Source: DAOPZJ01 sp964587625
GTDB taxonomy: Bacteria; Bacillota; Clostridia; Oscillospirales; JAKOTC01
Direction of reading: 5' to 3'
DNA: 64,000 bases
NCBI GenBank assembly: GCA_964587625.1
Contig: CAZPLU010000002.1
Location: 1-64,000, forward strand
In this document: positions 52,537-61,448 of the stretch, in pieces
Layout: each line of letters starts with the position of its first letter
Position numbering within the stretch: position 1 is the stretch's first letter
Made by a program: the position numbers and the translations under genes
Notes under the pieces: generated by a model
What the model saw: the letters and a program-made list of their open reading frames with translations, nothing else
Told to the model about the DNA's origin: nothing
The model's database searches: none

Positions 52537-53147
52537 AAATATTCCTCCGTCTTATTTAAAGTTTTTAAAATCAGTTCTTCGATGACTTCGACTGTGACGA
52601 ATGTCGGCGGCTCCGGCGGCAAGGTTGCGTAATAATTATTCAGGGTGTATTTTAACCAGCGTCCGGCCAGTTCTGCGGAGACGCTTCCGATGCCTGTGGG
52701 GACGGTTTTTTCGAGCAGCGGTTTGATTTTTTCATTCCACCAAAACCCGTCCATCACCGTTCGGTCGAACCGGAAGCACTCGTCCCAGCCCGGCCTCATC
52801 CCGCTGTGTTCGGGATAGGTCAGCGTTTTTGCGCGCTCCCAGATGCCGTCATGGAAAAACTCGTCGAAAGCGGCGTCGGCGATGCAGTGGACGCAATAGC
52901 CGAGCAGCAGGTCATGGCCGTATTTTTTTCGGTTTTCGCAATAAAACCTGCCGACATTTTTATACCACGCGCGGGGCGTTTCGGCGCGTAGATGCGCTGC
53001 CCAGCGCACATTTTTCGGCGCAAAGCCGTCGATATTGACGCTGTCGGGCAAAATGCAGCCGAGATAAAACTCCCCCGCGCCTTTTACGCGGCTGTCGGCT
53101 TTGGCGATCCCCTCGCCGACCAGCAGATGCATCATGGTGGACGCCAA
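52533..53147 (-). CDS. Zinc-dependent phospholipase C-like protein
   Basis: A 204-residue protein of the zinc-dependent PLC family: MMHLLVGEGIAK, GEFYLGCILPDSV, and LLGYCVHCIADAAFDEFFHD supply His and Asp residues typical of the Zn cluster. Members are often hypothetical; a lipase activity is not proven. Start is TTG at 53147, 8 bases after AAAGGGG. Translationally coupled to the M55 gene. Confidence 0.8.
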   Translation of the reverse strand: MASTMMHLLVGEGIAKADSRVKGAGEFYLGCILPDSVNIDGFAPKNVRWAAHLRAETPRAWYKNVGRFYCENRKKYGHDLLLGYCVHCIADAAFDEFFHDGIWERAKTLTYPEHSGMRPGWDECFRFDRTVMDGFWWNEKIKPLLEKTVPTGIGSVSAELAGRWLKYTLNNYYATLPPEPPTFVTVEVIEELILKTLNKTEEYL

Positions 53148-53302
53148 TCTTATAACCCCTTTCGCGCAGACGAAAAAATTTTATCCGTATTCGAAAAACG
53201 GACGGGATCCGCTTGATCCATTGCGCGTCTTCTTTTTGACGCGAAAAAATAAAACCCTTGAATACGACAACTTGTCTTCATGCTCCCATCCTCTCTGTTC
53301 GT

Positions 53303-53331
53303 ATTATATCAGGTAAACATGATTGCCGCAA
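53303..53331 (-). promoter_or_regulatory. Promoter of the PLC-M55 gene pair
   Basis: On the minus strand TTGCGG (53326-53331), 17-base spacer, TATAAT (53303-53308). It leaves a leader of about 150 bases that contains a small CGCGTC/GACGCG hairpin (53224-53243). Confidence 0.65.
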
Positions 53332-53398
53332 GCGATCCGCCCGTCCGTTTCGGCGGAATATTCGTTTTAAAAAAATTGGAGGACGGGGCGTTTCGCCG

Positions 53399-53427
53399 TT
53401 GACAAATTCGGCAAATAAATCTATTAT
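53399..53427 (+). promoter_or_regulatory. Promoter of the phosphoesterase-GH36 gene pair
   Basis: TTGACA (53399-53404), 17-base spacer, TATTAT (53422-53427). It overlaps an in-frame ATG at 53426, so translation must begin at the later ATG (53465). Confidence 0.8.
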
Positions 53428-53464
53428 GAATGCACCACCCGCCGAAAGGACATCGATTTTCATT

Positions 53465-54388
53465 ATGAACACCGTCACGTTTTCGCTGTTTGCCGATCTG
53501 CACCACTACCCGGGCGTCTTTTTCAGCCGCACTCCCGAACACCTGTTCCAAATCCAGCAACGCGCCATGGATCAAAAATCCGATTTCATCCTCCACTTGG
53601 GCGATCTGACCCACCAGCCGCACCTTTGCGGGGACTTTATCGGCCTCTACGACAATTTTACGATCCCGAGCCATCACTGCCTTGGAAATCACGACACCGA
53701 CGGAACCCCTTTCGAGGAAGCGCTGCGGTGTTATCATCTGGAAAAGGGCTATTATTGTTTCGACGTCAACGGCTTCCGTATGATCGTCCTCGATCCCAAT
53801 TATCTTTATGAAAACGGGGTCTACACCCATTATTCGCTCGGTAATTATTACGGCAAAAACGCGGTCTGCGAGTACATCCCGCCCGAGCAGCTGGGGTGGC
53901 TGCGCGAAGTCCTTTTATCGTCGCCGTACCCCTGCTGCCTGTTCTCCCACCAGAGTTTGGAACGCGAGGCGGACGGGGTAAAAAACCTCGCAGCCGTGCG
54001 GGGGCTGATCGCCGAAGCCAACCGCGTCCGACCGGGCGCGGTTCTGCTGGCCGCCAACGGGCATCTGCACCGCGACAACCTCCGCATCGTCGACAACGTC
54101 TGTTATCTGGACTTGAATTCCGCCTCGTTCGATTGGGTCGAAAAAGAACACAACTGCTATCCCGAAGAATTGAACCGGCAATACTCGCGCATGAACCACA
54201 TCGTCGCCTACGAGGACCCGATCCACGCCGTCGTCACCCTCTCCGGGGACGGCACGATCGCCATTGAGGGGATGGAGAGCCGGATGTTCATGGGCGTCAC
54301 GCGCGAAATGACCGGCAACAAGCCCCTCGACGCGATGGGCCGCCCGGTCGTGCCCAGGGTCTCGAGCGCGAAAATACGGATTTTGTAA
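53465..54388 (+). CDS. Calcineurin-like metallophosphoesterase
   Basis: A 307-residue protein with all metal-binding motifs: ADLHHYP, LHLGDLTH, GNHDTDG, FSHQSLE and NGHLHRDN. The substrate is unknown; such enzymes can cleave cyclic nucleotides, phosphodiesters or sugar phosphates. The start is ATG 53465 (after a promoter that excludes earlier ATGs), although GAAAGGA is rather far away (about 14 bases). It lies 15 bp before the GH36 gene, so a shared role in saccharide use is possible. Confidence 0.85.
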   Translation: MNTVTFSLFADLHHYPGVFFSRTPEHLFQIQQRAMDQKSDFILHLGDLTHQPHLCGDFIGLYDNFTIPSHHCLGNHDTDGTPFEEALRCYHLEKGYYCFDVNGFRMIVLDPNYLYENGVYTHYSLGNYYGKNAVCEYIPPEQLGWLREVLLSSPYPCCLFSHQSLEREADGVKNLAAVRGLIAEANRVRPGAVLLAANGHLHRDNLRIVDNVCYLDLNSASFDWVEKEHNCYPEELNRQYSRMNHIVAYEDPIHAVVTLSGDGTIAIEGMESRMFMGVTREMTGNKPLDAMGRPVVPRVSSAKIRIL

Positions 54389-54403
54389 AAAGGAAGGTCA
54401 TAT

Positions 54404-56335
54404 ATGAAACCGCATGAAATTATTTTTTCAGCGCCCTGTTTTTCGCTCAATTTTAACGGGGCGCCCGCAATCCTGACGGCGGCTCCCCCCGTTGAAACAA
54501 AAGGGGGAACGTATGTCACGAAATACGAGATTAGCGCCTCCCTGCGAATCACGAGGGAAGTCACCCTCTATCCCGAGCACGACGCCCTGCGCTGGGTGCT
54601 GTGGCTGGAAAACCCCTCGGACCGCGAGAGCGGGATCGTGTCGGATTTGCGCGACTGCGACGTCACACTCCCATTGGCGGGCGGCGCAACCATCTCCACG
54701 CTCAAGAGCACCAGTCTGACAAAGGACGAATTTTCCCCCGCAAGCGTTGGGATCGATCCGGGGCAGACGCGCCGATATAAAACCTACGACGGGGTCTCCT
54801 CCCAGAGCTGCCGCCTGCCCTTCGATAAAAACCCCGGCGAGGACGAGGGCTTTGAACACGGCGGGTTTCCGTTTTTTGACGTCAACGCGCAAGCACAGGG
54901 GTATATCCTCGCCATCGGCTGGACCGGCCAGTGGAACGCGGCGTTTCAACGCAATCATACAGAGATCAAGGCGATTACCGGCCTGGAGGACTGCCGTTTC
55001 AAACTGCTGCCGGGCGAGCGCATCCGCACCTCCTCCACCCTGCTGATGGCCTATGAGGGAGACGGGGCGGAGGCGCACAACCGGTTCCGCAGGTTACTTT
55101 TCAAGCATTTTTCGCCCGCCAATCTGACCTCCGCGCCCAAAAAGGCGGTCTGTATGTGGGGCGGCGTCCGCTCGGAGCAGATGTTGCAAAAGATCGACGG
55201 CCTGCTTACAAACCAAATCCCCTTCGATTATTTTTGGATCGACGCCGGCTGGTACGGCTGTTCGCAGGCGGACGAGCCCGACCAATCCAAGAGCAGCTGG
55301 GGTCTGCACACCGGAGAATGGTATCCGAATCCTCTTTATCACCCAAACGGCCTGCGGGATGTGGCCGACAAGCTACACGCGAACGGCAAAAAACTGCTGC
55401 TGTGGCTCCAGCCGGAGCTGGTGCACGTGACCAGCCATTCCTATCGGGACAATCGGGATAAGCTTTTCAAGCATAACGAAACCAGCCGCAACGTCCTGCT
55501 GGATCTGGGCAGGCCGGAGGTGCTGGATTATGTCTATGAGTGCGTCGCCGCGCAAATCCGCAAGCTGCGCGTCGATTGCTACAGGCAGGATTTTTGCGCG
55601 TTTCCGCTGGTCATGTGGCGGCTGAGCGACGCGCCCGACCGTAAAGGGATCAGCGAGATCAAGCATATCATGGGATTGTACGCGTTCTGGGACAGGTTGC
55701 TGGCCGAGTTCCCGCACCTTGTCATCGACAACTGCGCGGGCGGCGCGCGGCGGTTCGACATCGAGATGTACAGCCGCAGCGTGAACCTGTGGCGGAGCGA
55801 CTTTGAGTCCGATTGGGATGAAAAGCAGGCGCAGACAAGCGCGCTCTATCCCTGGGCGGTCAGCGCCGCGATCGCCTCCGGTTCCAACCGGGAATACGGG
55901 GACACCTATGCCGTCCGCTCGGTGTACGGCAGCGACCTGGCCGTGAATTATTGGGGCACCGGGGACCAGAATCTCACGGATACCCCCGATCTGGACTGGG
56001 TCAAACAGCGCTTCGCCGAATACGACCGGCTGTATCCGCTGATCTATAAGGATTTTTATCTTTTGACGCCTTACAGTTATCTGCCCGATTGCTGGTGCGT
56101 CTGGCAATATCACGACCCCGACGGCGACAAGGGGGCCGTGCTGGCTTTCCGGCGCGGCGAATGCGGACAAGAGAGCGTCGCGCTGGCTTTGAAGGGCCTG
56201 ACGCCCGGCGCGCGGTATGTGTTTGAGGACGCGGATACCGGAAAGGAGCGGGAGTCGTCGGGCGAAACAGTTTCGATCACCCTGCCCGAAAAACGGAGCA
56301 GCCGCCTGCTGTTTTATGAACGCAAGCGGCGCTGA
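54404..56335 (+). CDS. GH36 alpha-galactosidase-like glycosidase
   Basis: A 643-residue intracellular enzyme. An N-terminal beta-sandwich (about 1-255) precedes the barrel: FDYFWIDAGWYG, NGKKLLLWLQPELVH, the nucleophile region LRVDCYRQDF (Asp) and the acid/base region DNCAGGARRFDIEMYSRS (Asp). These fit clan GH-D alpha-galactosidases, though RQDF differs from the common KWD. A beta-rich C-terminal domain follows. It removes terminal alpha-galactose, or a related sugar, from oligosaccharides. No signal peptide. ATG follows AAGGAAGG. Confidence 0.87.
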   Translation: MKPHEIIFSAPCFSLNFNGAPAILTAAPPVETKGGTYVTKYEISASLRITREVTLYPEHDALRWVLWLENPSDRESGIVSDLRDCDVTLPLAGGATISTLKSTSLTKDEFSPASVGIDPGQTRRYKTYDGVSSQSCRLPFDKNPGEDEGFEHGGFPFFDVNAQAQGYILAIGWTGQWNAAFQRNHTEIKAITGLEDCRFKLLPGERIRTSSTLLMAYEGDGAEAHNRFRRLLFKHFSPANLTSAPKKAVCMWGGVRSEQMLQKIDGLLTNQIPFDYFWIDAGWYGCSQADEPDQSKSSWGLHTGEWYPNPLYHPNGLRDVADKLHANGKKLLLWLQPELVHVTSHSYRDNRDKLFKHNETSRNVLLDLGRPEVLDYVYECVAAQIRKLRVDCYRQDFCAFPLVMWRLSDAPDRKGISEIKHIMGLYAFWDRLLAEFPHLVIDNCAGGARRFDIEMYSRSVNLWRSDFESDWDEKQAQTSALYPWAVSAAIASGSNREYGDTYAVRSVYGSDLAVNYWGTGDQNLTDTPDLDWVKQRFAEYDRLYPLIYKDFYLLTPYSYLPDCWCVWQYHDPDGDKGAVLAFRRGECGQESVALALKGLTPGARYVFEDADTGKERESSGETVSITLPEKRSSRLLFYERKRR

Positions 56336-56360
56336 AACCATTTCCTTGGTGCATTTTTAT

Positions 56361-58349
56361 TTATATTATTTTTATCGCGCAATAACCCGTAAACGACCCC
56401 GCGGGGATCGTGAATTCGAGCCGCCCTTTGTCACTGATGAACTTGAGCGGCAGCGGGTTTTCGGTTTCCGGGGAGTACAGCGTGACCGATTCGGACTTTT
56501 TCAGCGCGTTGACTTTTACCTTGACTTCTCCAATTTTAGGCGCTTCCGGGCAAAACGCCGGGATCGGGTCGGCATGTCCGGCGTCGCCGTTCTTTTTGAC
56601 CGAGCCGCCGATATTGACGAGATGCAATGTATGGCAGGACGGATTTTTAAACAAAGACGCAAACAGTTCGGTTTCACTTTTTGCCTCGAATACGGTTTCG
56701 CCGAGGCGCTTGCGCAGCGCTTTTCCGCCGGTCTCGCGCAGCAGGTCGAGGACATACGGCCGAACCTGCACCCGTCCCGCGAGGTCTTTTTGGCGCGAAA
56801 TCCCCAAAATCTGCTGATAAGCGTCGGCGCATTCCGACGGTTTGAGTAAAACGACTTCGCCTTTTCCGAGTTTTTGATTCGCGCAGAGCGCGGGGCGTTC
56901 CCTCCGGCTGCCGTCGGGTTGATAAATCCCGAAATCCCCGACGATCATCAATTTTCCGCCGTCTTTGACATACATTTCAAGCTCATGCAAGGTCTTTTCG
57001 GAGAGCATCGCGGTATGGGGCGCAAAAATTACTTTGTGATTGCCGAACTGCTTTCCGTCGTCCTCGAAAACCATGTCGGTTGCGATTCCCGACAGCATCG
57101 ACGCCTGCATCCATTGTAAAAACTTTTGCATATACCCGTCGCACCCGTCGGCATAATCGCGGGTGTTCTGGGACATTAAAAACGCAAGGTCGCTTATTTT
57201 GGCGGGGCGTTCGTACAATTCGGCATGCGCTGTCTCAAAGCGGCGCAGCTTGCCCTCGTCGAGGTAATTGTCCAAATTTTCGCCGCCGCACTGGGTGAAC
57301 AACTCGCCCCAGGAAACCGCCAGCGCCCAGCCGAAATACAGCGCCGAATCCGTGCAGGGATAAAACATCGACATCGCCGGAACGCCCCGTTTGCGCGCCA
57401 TGCAGACGCGGTGGACGGCCTCTGTGGCGAAGGACGGCCAGGACTGCGAGATGATGTGGGCATTACAGTTTTCCTGAAAAACGCAATCCCAGATCTCGGC
57501 GCATTTTTCAAACGGGTAAGCGGTCACATTGGTCGGAATCGCATGGGAGATGTAATTCGGCCGCAGCATTTTGTAACCCAAATCCTCGTAATGCTTTTTG
57601 ACCGCATAGACGAAATCGAGCGTGGACTCGTCCTTGAACCGCTTCCAAGCCACGAATGCGGGGTCTTTGAAATTCCAATAAAAGTCCTTCCAACCCTCGG
57701 GGCCGGGGAGTTCATACCCGGTCTTTTCTTTGAGCAGGCGGCGGCAGTGTTCGCAGGTGCAGGCGTTAAACGATGCCCAGCCGGTGCCGTCGTTGCCGAA
57801 ATACTGCACGTCGTCGGTCATAATGCCGTCGACACCTTGCCGGTAAACATCTTCGAGGTAACGAAAATAAATCCGCCGGTAATCGGGGTTGTTAAAGCAT
57901 AATCCGTAGCCGTGATAAGTCGTTATGCCGGCTTTGCCGCTGCGGCCGGAGATTTGGCGCATGCCCGACATCGAAACGCCGTCGATCATCGGGTCGCCGC
58001 AGGCGTCCTCCCAAAAGCCCGGCCAGTCCCCGGGTTTTGAATGCCGTGACGCCAATACCCCTTCGGTCCATCTCCGGTCTTCATCATTTTGCGGATTTAA
58101 GGTCAAATGGCTGCTGTGGTGTTCGACATACAAAATGCCGTATCGATGGCAGGCATTAACCAATTTTCCGATACAGGCGTTGATTTTGTCCCAATGGCGA
58201 TAAAACGACCAGCGGAAATGCGTGCAGCTGAAGCCGATCAATACCGTGATGCCGACGTCGGCATACCGCTTGACTTTGGCGTCCATGTCCTCCTGCGAAA
58301 ATATCAAAATCTCCTCCGCATCATACCAAATCCAACCGTACCTCGTCAT
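56361..58349 (-). CDS. Putative glycoside hydrolase, GH42-like with trimerisation-type domain
   Basis: A 662-residue protein without signal peptide. The N-terminal 360 residues look like a barrel (VGITVLIGFSCTHFRWSF, GVDGIMTDDVQYFGNDGTG), including a CEHC pair typical of Zn-containing GH42-type proteins. The middle (about 390-520) resembles the Rossmann-like trimerisation domain (VIFAPHTAMLSEKTLHELE, GGKLMIVGDFG). The C-terminus is beta-rich. The catalytic residues are not certain, so activity is inferred only from fold. It follows an MFS transporter by 34 bp in the same direction. Confidence 0.7.
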   Translation of the reverse strand: MTRYGWIWYDAEEILIFSQEDMDAKVKRYADVGITVLIGFSCTHFRWSFYRHWDKINACIGKLVNACHRYGILYVEHHSSHLTLNPQNDEDRRWTEGVLASRHSKPGDWPGFWEDACGDPMIDGVSMSGMRQISGRSGKAGITTYHGYGLCFNNPDYRRIYFRYLEDVYRQGVDGIMTDDVQYFGNDGTGWASFNACTCEHCRRLLKEKTGYELPGPEGWKDFYWNFKDPAFVAWKRFKDESTLDFVYAVKKHYEDLGYKMLRPNYISHAIPTNVTAYPFEKCAEIWDCVFQENCNAHIISQSWPSFATEAVHRVCMARKRGVPAMSMFYPCTDSALYFGWALAVSWGELFTQCGGENLDNYLDEGKLRRFETAHAELYERPAKISDLAFLMSQNTRDYADGCDGYMQKFLQWMQASMLSGIATDMVFEDDGKQFGNHKVIFAPHTAMLSEKTLHELEMYVKDGGKLMIVGDFGIYQPDGSRRERPALCANQKLGKGEVVLLKPSECADAYQQILGISRQKDLAGRVQVRPYVLDLLRETGGKALRKRLGETVFEAKSETELFASLFKNPSCHTLHLVNIGGSVKKNGDAGHADPIPAFCPEAPKIGEVKVKVNALKKSESVTLYSPETENPLPLKFISDKGRLEFTIPAGSFTGYCAIKII

Positions 58350-58383
58350 AACCGCGCCGCCTTTTTTATTAAAATTCGGGCGT

Positions 58384-59769
58384 TCAGCCCGGGGTCTTTT
58401 TTTGCTCGCGTTTTTGGAGGAAAAAGACGACCGCAGCCAAAATCAACATCAGACAAAACGAGATGATGAAATGGTACATGCGGTTGCCGACCGCGAATCC
58501 GAACAGGTTCAGCGTGATCCCCTCGGTCCACTGCACGAAAAATTTTCCGAACAGAGCGCCCGCGAACGCGGCCGAGCTGACTGCGGTCGCGTAAAACGCG
58601 AGGCAGGACGACTTCGATTCCTCGGGCATCCGCATAAACGGCAGATTGGTGATCCCGAGCGTGACGCCCGGACTGACAAAGTTGGAATAGATCGACAGCA
58701 CGGGATACAGCCACAGCGTTTTTTGCGTGAGCAGCATGTTGAAAAACTGCGGAATCGCGTACAGCGCCAACGAAAACGCGAGGGCGTAAAACCATCCGAC
58801 CCGCTTGATCAGCTTGTTCCAAAACGGCAGCACGACCAAAATAATCGGCATTGCGAAAATGCCCACGAACGTGAAATAGGTATAACTCACCTTGACCGTC
58901 TCGAGCATGTGTACGGTGAAATATTGCCCCTGAATCGCCACCGTAATGTTGTAGGCGACGCCGATCAAGACCAGTTGCATAAATCCCCTGTTCTTGATCG
59001 GCGCGGAAAAAATCGAAAAAAAGTCGAGTTTTTCCGGCTTGAGGTATTCAACCTCCCGGATGCGGAAAAACATGTTGCATTCCAGCCCGATGAACACCAG
59101 CGCGACGCCGCGCAGCAATAAAATACCGGTCAGCGCCGCGCCGCGCCCCTCGAACTGATCCAATAAAAATCCGCACAAGACGCCGGTCACGGCGTTGAGC
59201 GCGGTATAGACCATCTGTTGGATTGAAAAATAATCCGCGCGCCGGTCGGGGGTGATGTAGGTGATGTGCCAAGCCGAGATCGCGGGACTGTTGATTGAAA
59301 TCGAAATCTGCATGACCACCATCAGGGCGATAAAAACGCCGATTTGCTGCTTTTGCGGCAACGGCAGCAATGGCACGAGCGGCAATAAAACCGCGTTGAT
59401 CCCATAATAGATCAGGCGCGTGGTAAAGACAAACACCTTGCGGGATTTTAAGCGCTCGATCAGCACGGGCGCGAAAATCTGCGTCACGCCGCAGGCCGTC
59501 ATGATGCTGACGATGGTTCCGATATAGGAATTTTTGACGCTGTCGCTCTCGCTTTTCAGCAAAATCAAAATCAGCCCCGTGAAAAATACGCCGTTCATCG
59601 CCACCGACGCGAGGTTTGCGAAAGCATTGCCCCAAAATACCCGGCGCAAATCCGCCGCGTAACCGTCGTGATTGTTATATAGGGCGTTAAAGCGGCTCTC
59701 TTTGATGCCGGAGATATAGTTGAACATCCAGCCGCTCAAATGCGGGAAAAAATTTCGGAAAAACTTCAT
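58384..59769 (-). CDS. MFS transporter, possibly sugar
   Basis: A 461-residue protein with about twelve membrane segments in the major facilitator pattern, e.g. MNGVFFTGLILILL, IGTIVSIMTACGVTQIFAP and FALAFSLALYAIPQF-like helices. The start MKFFRNFFPHL (59769) is chosen since the promoter's predicted start near 59840 excludes the longer frame; no clear SD is seen. It shares a promoter region with glpK on the other strand. The next gene is a GH42-like enzyme, so import of a glycoside is likely. Confidence 0.8.
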   Translation of the reverse strand: MKFFRNFFPHLSGWMFNYISGIKESRFNALYNNHDGYAADLRRVFWGNAFANLASVAMNGVFFTGLILILLKSESDSVKNSYIGTIVSIMTACGVTQIFAPVLIERLKSRKVFVFTTRLIYYGINAVLLPLVPLLPLPQKQQIGVFIALMVVMQISISINSPAISAWHITYITPDRRADYFSIQQMVYTALNAVTGVLCGFLLDQFEGRGAALTGILLLRGVALVFIGLECNMFFRIREVEYLKPEKLDFFSIFSAPIKNRGFMQLVLIGVAYNITVAIQGQYFTVHMLETVKVSYTYFTFVGIFAMPIILVVLPFWNKLIKRVGWFYALAFSLALYAIPQFFNMLLTQKTLWLYPVLSIYSNFVSPGVTLGITNLPFMRMPEESKSSCLAFYATAVSSAAFAGALFGKFFVQWTEGITLNLFGFAVGNRMYHFIISFCLMLILAAVVFFLQKREQKKTPG

Positions 59770-59846
59770 GTTCTGTCTGCACACCATCCACAGATTTGCC
59801 AAAAATGCGGTATGCCAATGCGGCCGATCACGCCCTGACAAAGTCC

Positions 59847-59875
59847 ATGATATTCTATCGGGTTGCGCTTGTCAA
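59847..59875 (-). promoter_or_regulatory. Promoter of the MFS-GH42-like pair
   Basis: On the minus strand TTGACA (59870-59875), 17-base spacer, TATCAT (59847-59852). Confidence 0.75.
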
Positions 59876-59882
59876 TCAATTC

Positions 59883-59911
59883 TTGAAAATGTTTTCGCGG
59901 CGCGGTATAAT
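59883..59911 (+). promoter_or_regulatory. Promoter of glpK
   Basis: TTGAAA (59883-59888), 17-base spacer, TATAAT (59906-59911). The -35 boxes of this and the divergent MFS promoter are only 7 bases apart, so one regulator could control both. Confidence 0.8.
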
Positions 59912-59941
59912 GGAAAAAACACGCGGCGGAGGGAGATAAAA

Positions 59942-61426
59942 ATGACTTATATCATGGCCCTGGACTGCGGCACGACCAGCGCTCGCTGCATTCTGTTCGA
60001 CCACGGGGGAAACGTCAAAGGCGCTGCGCAAAAAGACATCCGTCAGATCTATCCGCAGCCCGGCTGGGTCGAACACGACCCGATGCAGATTTTTACCGCC
60101 CAGCTCGGCGCGGCGCAGGAGGTCTTGCGAAAAACCGGTGTATCTGCGCGCGACGTCGCGGCAATCGGCATCGCCAACCAGCGCGAGACCGCGATTGTGT
60201 GGGATAAAAACACCGGCGAGCCCATGTATAACGCCATCGTCTGGCAGTGCAGGCGCACCGCGCAATACTGCGACGAACTCAAATCCAAGGGGCTGGCCGA
60301 AAAGTTCCGTCAAAAGACCGGACTGGTGATCGACGCGTATTTTTCCGGCACGAAGCTGCGTTGGATTTTGGAAAACGTCCCCCACGCGAGAGAGCGCGCC
60401 GAGCGCGGCGAGCTGCTGTTCGGCACGGTCGAGAGCTGGTTGATCTGGCGGCTGACCGGCGGGGTACATATTACCGATTGTTCCAACGCCTCGCGCACCT
60501 TTTTATATAACATCAACGACCTGTGCTGGGACAAGGAAATCCTCGCCGAACTCGATATCCCCGCATGTATGCTGCCCGAGGTCAAGCCGTCGTCGTTCGT
60601 CTGCGGCGAAGTGCTGCCCGACTTTTTCGGCGGCCCGATTCAAATCGGCGGCGCGGCGGGCGACCAGCAGGCGGCGCTGTTTGGGCAGACCTGCTTTTAT
60701 CCCGGCGAAGCCAAAAACACCTACGGCACCGGCGGATTTTTATTGATGAACACCGGCGAAAAACCCGTGTTCTCCGAAAACGGCTTGCTCACGTCCGTCG
60801 CGTGGGGCGTCGGCGGCAAGGTCGAATACGCGCTCGAGGGCTCGGTCTTCGTCGCCGGAGCCGCCGTCCAGTGGCTGCGCTACGAACTGCGCCTGATCCG
60901 CGACGCCGCCGAGACCGAATGTTGCGCCGAAAAAGTCCCCGACACCGCCGGATGTTATGTCGTCCCGGCCTTTACCGGGCTCGGCGCGCCGCACTGGGAC
61001 CCGTACGCGCGCGGCTGCATTGTCGGGCTGACCCGCGGCGTCACCCGCGAGCACATCATCCGCGCGACGCTGGAGTCCGTCGCTTACCAGACCGCCGACG
61101 TGATCTCTGCGATGGAGCGCGACCGCGGGCAAAAACTGCGCTCGCTGCGCGCCGACGGCGGCGCCTCGGCGAACAACTTTTTAATGCGATTTCAAGCCGA
61201 TGTCATCGGCGCGCCGGTCCTCCGCCCCGCCTGCGTCGAGACCACTGCGCTGGGCGCGGCGTATCTCGCGGGGCTTGCGGTCGGCTTTTGGAACGGTAAA
61301 GACGAGATCGAAAAAAACCGGCAAAACGAGCGCGTCTTCGAGCCGGAGATGTCCGAAACGCGGCGGCAGGAGCTCCTTTCCGGTTGGAAAAAGGCCGTCG
61401 CCTGCTCGCGGGGTTGGGCGAAATAA
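59942..61426 (+). CDS. glpK: Glycerol kinase
   Basis: A 494-residue FGGY-family kinase making glycerol 3-phosphate. Motifs: ALDCGTTSARCILFD, QIYPQPGWVEHDPMQI, IGIANQRETAIVWDKNTGEP, and NTYGTGGFLLMNTG with the later ADGGASANNFLMRFQAD. The length fits GlpK (about 500). ATG follows GGAGGGAGA by about 5 bases. No glpF or glpD lies next to it. Confidence 0.93.
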   Translation: MTYIMALDCGTTSARCILFDHGGNVKGAAQKDIRQIYPQPGWVEHDPMQIFTAQLGAAQEVLRKTGVSARDVAAIGIANQRETAIVWDKNTGEPMYNAIVWQCRRTAQYCDELKSKGLAEKFRQKTGLVIDAYFSGTKLRWILENVPHARERAERGELLFGTVESWLIWRLTGGVHITDCSNASRTFLYNINDLCWDKEILAELDIPACMLPEVKPSSFVCGEVLPDFFGGPIQIGGAAGDQQAALFGQTCFYPGEAKNTYGTGGFLLMNTGEKPVFSENGLLTSVAWGVGGKVEYALEGSVFVAGAAVQWLRYELRLIRDAAETECCAEKVPDTAGCYVVPAFTGLGAPHWDPYARGCIVGLTRGVTREHIIRATLESVAYQTADVISAMERDRGQKLRSLRADGGASANNFLMRFQADVIGAPVLRPACVETTALGAAYLAGLAVGFWNGKDEIEKNRQNERVFEPEMSETRRQELLSGWKKAVACSRGWAK

Positions 61427-61448
61427 AAAATATCGGGAGGAAATCACC

